A stretch of DNA of 36,190 nucleotides from Candidatus Uhrbacteria bacterium. GTDB taxonomy: Bacteria; Patescibacteriota; Patescibacteriia; JACRJV01. The stretch spans positions 1 through 36,190 of the forward strand of contig JACRJV010000003.1 of the NCBI GenBank assembly GCA_016215325.1, written 5' to 3'. Made by a program: the position numbers and the translations under genes. The notes below the pieces were generated by a model. It saw nothing but the letters and a program-made list of their open reading frames with translations, searched no databases and was not told the origin of the DNA. Positions within the stretch are counted from its first letter, which is position 1. Each line of letters opens with the position of its first letter. This document shows positions 32,811 through 36,190 of this stretch, piece by piece.

Positions 32811-34294
32811 ACATTCACACTCTTCGATCCGCCAGTAGTCACTAGTCGTAAGCCCATGATCATAGATTTGAAACTTTGGTAGTTTTCACCCGTCAGGATT
32901 CGGAAACGAACTCCAAAATACCCGTACATTACAAGAATAGTAATTTTATACAAAAAACGGATTAGATACCCCGCGTGGATCCACCGCAATATAAGCAGCC
33001 CTAGAACCAAGGCCGAAAGCAGTGCAATAAAGATGACTATTTTTCTGTATTCCCACCCGATTCGATATGCGCGTTGCGAGACATAAAACGAAATCGTAAT
33101 CGAAATACCTCCAGAGACAAGTGTTCCCCACGCAGCACCCAACATGCCGAATTTGATAATTAACGGAATTGTAATTGCGATAGTAAGACCAATACTTAGA
33201 AATGTAAGCAGAGAAATGGTTAATGTTTTTTTGGCAAACAAAAGTTGTGGTTGTTTACCAAAAAACATGATCGCATAGTACAGCGAGAGGATAAGAACAA
33301 CATCGGCTGCACCTCGATACGCCGGGGCGAGAAGTAGCCAGGTCATTTCCTCCGCGAAAATCCCAACCAACAGGGCCATAAACATAGAAAGGTACGCAAA
33401 AGGGGTGAGATACCGGCCCACCGCCTCTTTGCCGAGCTCGCCTAAATTGAACATTCTTTGATATACCTGCGGTGCGTACACATTTTGGATTGCGGTCATA
33501 CATGTGAATACGACATTCGCGATTTTCTGTCCGATGCTGTAGACACCAACCCCGCCAACCGAATCAAGAAATCGAAGCATATACTTATCGGCCTGATTAC
33601 CGACCACTCCCACAAAAAACCGCGGAGTTAAAGGATAACTCAATTTCAACACTTCTTTTAATATCCCCCAATCCAATGTGGGCGGTAATTCTTTTACAAA
33701 TCGCGTGGTGACAATAAGAAAAACCACTAGACCGGCAATAGCTTGGCCCCACACGATACCAGTAATACCAAACCCCAAACCGACGACAAGTAGGAGCGCG
33801 ATCACAGCGGAAAGCACGATCTCGTCAATCGTATACCAAACAAATTTCTTCGCGTTCTCGGTGTTTTTATAATAAGTGAGATAATACGCTTTTAAACTCG
33901 TAATCCCATTCGCACAAAATGCTAAAAAAAGAAGTGGACCATATGCCGCAGACCCAGTAACCCACTGTGCGAGAACACCTCGAAAAAAATATGTAACGCT
34001 GGCGAGAAATGTAAATAATACAGTAGTAAACAATAACGTTGAGTAAAGAAGTGCGGCAATCCTTTTGATGTCATGGTGTTCAAAATAATTGCGCTCGTAG
34101 ATAATCGGCATACCAAAACTAGCCACTCCTCCCATAAATATGGCATACGCTTGAACGAGCGCCAACACGCCATACTCCTCGCGGGAAATAAAACGAGTAA
34201 ATACCGGCAAGGTCACAAACGCAACAACATTCCCGGCCACGACAGCAAACAAATACACTAGGCTATTTTTTAATTGTCGTTCGCGAGATGCCAT
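32807..34294 (-). CDS. wzx: Polysaccharide flippase, Wzx/MATE-like (PST family)
   Basis: Integral membrane protein of 495 residues with about 12-14 hydrophobic helices. It would flip undecaprenyl-pyrophosphate-linked repeat units across the inner membrane. The N-terminus (LKNSLVYLFAVVAGNVVAFVTLPVFTRF, then EEYGVLALVQAY) is the standard opening of Wzx/RfbX proteins, and the length matches the family. Base composition is AT-richer than the left half of the window, as is usual for wzx genes. The start is ATG at 34294, 6 nt after the upstream stop. The stop overlaps the next start by 4 nt (ATGA), suggesting translational coupling. The wzx symbol is a functional assignment from family and context. 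Confidence 0.85.
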   Translation of the reverse strand: MASRERQLKNSLVYLFAVVAGNVVAFVTLPVFTRFISREEYGVLALVQAYAIFMGGVASFGMPIIYERNYFEHHDIKRIAALLYSTLLFTTVLFTFLASVTYFFRGVLAQWVTGSAAYGPLLFLAFCANGITSLKAYYLTYYKNTENAKKFVWYTIDEIVLSAVIALLLVVGLGFGITGIVWGQAIAGLVVFLIVTTRFVKELPPTLDWGILKEVLKLSYPLTPRFFVGVVGNQADKYMLRFLDSVGGVGVYSIGQKIANVVFTCMTAIQNVYAPQVYQRMFNLGELGKEAVGRYLTPFAYLSMFMALLVGIFAEEMTWLLLAPAYRGAADVVLILSLYYAIMFFGKQPQLLFAKKTLTISLLTFLSIGLTIAITIPLIIKFGMLGAAWGTLVSGGISITISFYVSQRAYRIGWEYRKIVIFIALLSALVLGLLILRWIHAGYLIRFLYKITILVMYGYFGVRFRILTGENYQSFKSMIMGLRLVTTGGSKSVNV

Positions 34295-34300
34295 AGAGCG

Positions 34301-36190
34301 CTACAATGGACGGTGCAACAACGCTCGAAACCGTTCGATCGCTTTTCCATCTCGATACGGATCAGAGAGCGGTGAATCAATGGACAGAGGGTTGCGATAC
34401 TCTCTGTCCTTGGGGGCCAAAAAATCACGTACCCGAGCCTCAAGCTCTCCAAGACCATGGGTCGTCAACCCTGCAATAGTGGCATATGGGGTGTCACGAT
34501 AATATCCCATGGGGTCATGCCAAATCGCTGGGCGATTCACGCTCAGCGCCTCAAACGTTGGAGATGTGAATGCAATAGAGAGCACAAGGTCTGAAGTTGA
34601 AATGAGCTGCGCACCATCAACGGAAGAAGGGTACACGGTAATACGGGGATGTGCTGACAAACGTTCGTAGCATTCCAGGAGCTTTTTTCCGAGTACGGGA
34701 TCAAACGTCTTTTCCGAACCTCTGGATTTTTTTTCTTTTATAATCACTGCGACCTCTGGATATGATTTAACTAATTGAAGTAGATGCTGCGCAAATGCGA
34801 ACCCCTCACGATAGGACGGCGTCCCATGGGGAGCATACGTGGAATCAAAAGCGGTAATCACAAAATATTTTTGATCCCTAAAATATGCAATCTTTGGTAA
34901 ACTAGCGCCACTGTTGTTTTTCTCCTGGATATTTGCACTCCAAAGACAACCCACTACATGTACTGATTTTAATTGCGACGGGTGCTGTGCATAAAATTCA
35001 GCAATAAAATCGTCCCATGTCACAAAATGATCGTAAGAAAGATACGTCCAATAGGGATGCCGCATACGGCAATCGGGAACTGTCCCAAGGAGATTGCCCC
35101 CAATATACATAGAATCCGTGTAGTACCACGTCGATATTCCGGCTTGCGAAAGGGCGATATTGCGGGGGATATGATTGATCCCAAAATCTGAATGCGTGAT
35201 AAAATGTTTGATTTGAATCTCTTGTGCGATATCTTGCCATAAAAAATAATGATAGAGCGCGCGCCACGCTATGCCCCATTCACGAGAATGATGTAAAAAA
35301 AATCCTCGACCGCCAACACAAAGAAGCAACAGCCACTGCAATGGCCGGGAGAACAATGTCTGCCTCCGCGAATACTCATGCACCGCGCCAGAGATATTTT
35401 TTAATTTGGCCACCTCAGAGCGTGGTATGCGGGCAAGTGGCAGATACACCACTTCATGAGGAAAAATCAAAGATCCGTCAATAATGAAATCAGGGCCTCT
35501 TCTATTTTTTCTCAATTGATGCGCGCCAATGATCGCAACGCCATATTTGTACATTCGTTTTTTTGGTTGATGGATGATTGTCTGGTACACCCACAGCGGA
35601 AAACTTACAAGTGTGCTCGTGATACAATGCCCGATTATTAACACCGTTCTCTTACCACCCCTGATCGTATTATCAAAAACCCCGGCAAGATATGCGGAGA
35701 TGGAGAAATGAATGGACGGGTGCTCCACGAGCTGCACCCCTGCCGCGACAATCAACTTCTTTAAAAAAAGATATTGTGGAATGTTGAAGTCGGGATAAAA
35801 TACGATGTGTTTCCCAGCGAACCGTTCGCTTAATTTATTCAGCAGTATATTCGCTGAATAAAACTCCGCTAAACGTTCACAAAGGTACTTTTTAAACACC
35901 GTTTCCGCTGATGATGTGCCAAGCGCATGATCCAGATGATCCACGATTGCTGAAATTTTCTTTCGATAGAATGGGAACACTCTTTCAACTTGTTCCACCG
36001 CAGTGTCGCCCGCAACGCGATATATTCTCTGGAATTCTCCTTCCGCTAAGGAAAGTGTTTGTACGGTACCGCTCTGGCGATAGGTAGACACATAGTCCGG
36101 TACTACTGAAAAAAAATATCGTCTCTTGTGGTACGCAGAAAATGCCTCCAGAACATAAACACGTTTATGTTGCCAAAGGAACCGAATGAT
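34301..36190 (-). CDS. Polysaccharide biosynthesis protein, PFTS-motif type (5' partial)
   Basis: Probably a GT-B-like protein of surface polysaccharide synthesis. Near the C-terminus it has SIAFTSPTFEAL followed by PAIWHDPMGYY, resembling the PFTS motif and following YDP segment of the 'polysaccharide biosynthesis PFTS motif' family, with A in place of P. The ORF track starts it at a GTG at 36091. However, the same frame stays open for 33 more codons to the window edge and reads like protein (FLWQHKRVYVLEAFSAYHK), so the true start lies outside the window and the CDS is partial. About 629 residues are visible. It ends 6 nt before the wzx start. Donor and acceptor are unknown. It is one of two large unassigned proteins beside the Kdo-like genes, so a ulosonic acid transferase is possible but unproven. 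Confidence 0.6.
   Translation of the reverse strand: MIRFLWQHKRVYVLEAFSAYHKRRYFFSVVPDYVSTYRQSGTVQTLSLAEGEFQRIYRVAGDTAVEQVERVFPFYRKKISAIVDHLDHALGTSSAETVFKKYLCERLAEFYSANILLNKLSERFAGKHIVFYPDFNIPQYLFLKKLIVAAGVQLVEHPSIHFSISAYLAGVFDNTIRGGKRTVLIIGHCITSTLVSFPLWVYQTIIHQPKKRMYKYGVAIIGAHQLRKNRRGPDFIIDGSLIFPHEVVYLPLARIPRSEVAKLKNISGAVHEYSRRQTLFSRPLQWLLLLCVGGRGFFLHHSREWGIAWRALYHYFLWQDIAQEIQIKHFITHSDFGINHIPRNIALSQAGISTWYYTDSMYIGGNLLGTVPDCRMRHPYWTYLSYDHFVTWDDFIAEFYAQHPSQLKSVHVVGCLWSANIQEKNNSGASLPKIAYFRDQKYFVITAFDSTYAPHGTPSYREGFAFAQHLLQLVKSYPEVAVIIKEKKSRGSEKTFDPVLGKKLLECYERLSAHPRITVYPSSVDGAQLISTSDLVLSIAFTSPTFEALSVNRPAIWHDPMGYYRDTPYATIAGLTTHGLGELEARVRDFLAPKDREYRNPLSIDSPLSDPYRDGKAIERFRALLHRPL

Noticed and set aside
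1-36190. CRISPR arrays, tRNA or rRNA genes, transposases
   Set aside because: I saw no spaced direct-repeat array, no tRNA-like cloverleaf and no transposase or integrase ORF in the window.

Overview
The window is a 36 kb surface-polysaccharide locus with every convincing gene on the minus strand, so it is transcribed from the right edge toward the left. Genes are packed with 0-15 nt gaps or ATGA/TGATG stop-start overlaps. GC is roughly 45-50% by eye and lower in the wzx/wzy-type membrane genes. TGA is used as an ordinary stop many times, so the standard bacterial code applies. Extreme packing, scarce Shine-Dalgarno sequences, DUF2079 and GT-C-like membrane proteins and isolated hairpin-bounded genes would suit an uncultivated bacterium of the Patescibacteria/CPR type. 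That placement is inference only, because no rRNA or marker gene is present, and the Kdo-like genes would also suit an ordinary diderm.

Unit A (36190 to 16728, right to left): a 5'-truncated PFTS-type polysaccharide protein, a Wzx flippase, and a large unclassified glycosyltransferase-like protein. Next comes a compact ulosonic-acid-like module: stand-alone CBS pair, KdsA homologue, HpcH/HpaI aldolase, HAD phosphatase, two SDR dehydrogenases, a GT4 and a KdsB homologue. The unit ends with a GT2, a Wzy-like polymerase, an O-antigen ligase/polymerase-like protein with a perfect 3 x 45 bp proline-rich repeat, a DPM1-like GT2, a zinc-ribbon C-methyltransferase, an RmlD-like reductase and an UNC93-like MFS protein.

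Junction (about 16700 to 14720): a small toxin-antitoxin-like pair whose toxin is frameshifted, then a high-GC gene of unknown function with a perfect Shine-Dalgarno, a leader hairpin and a terminator, also apparently frameshifted. A REP-like palindrome and a promoter with three 9-bp repeats follow, leading into unit B.

Unit B (14717 to 14): a divergent WecB-type epimerase, a methyltransferase whose zinc ribbon begins upstream of any usual start codon, a DUF2079 protein, asparagine synthase, GT4, a GT-C-like membrane protein, a small membrane protein, a WbuB-like GT4, an extended SDR, a sugar cupin, a WecA/WbpL-type initiating phosphotransferase and a CapD/WbpM-type 4,6-dehydratase. The tail resembles the wbpV-wbpL-wbpM end of Pseudomonas O-antigen loci.

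Together the genes could make a lipid-linked repeat started by the WecA/CapD pair, extended by at least five glycosyltransferases, flipped by Wzx and polymerised or ligated by the two polytopic Wzy/WaaL-like proteins. The most interesting part is the Kdo-like module. Its KdsA and KdsB homologues depart from family motifs at substrate-contacting positions, the KdsD sugar isomerase is represented only by its CBS tail, and an aldolase plus two dehydrogenases are added. This suggests a variant 3-deoxy-ulosonic acid rather than plain Kdo.
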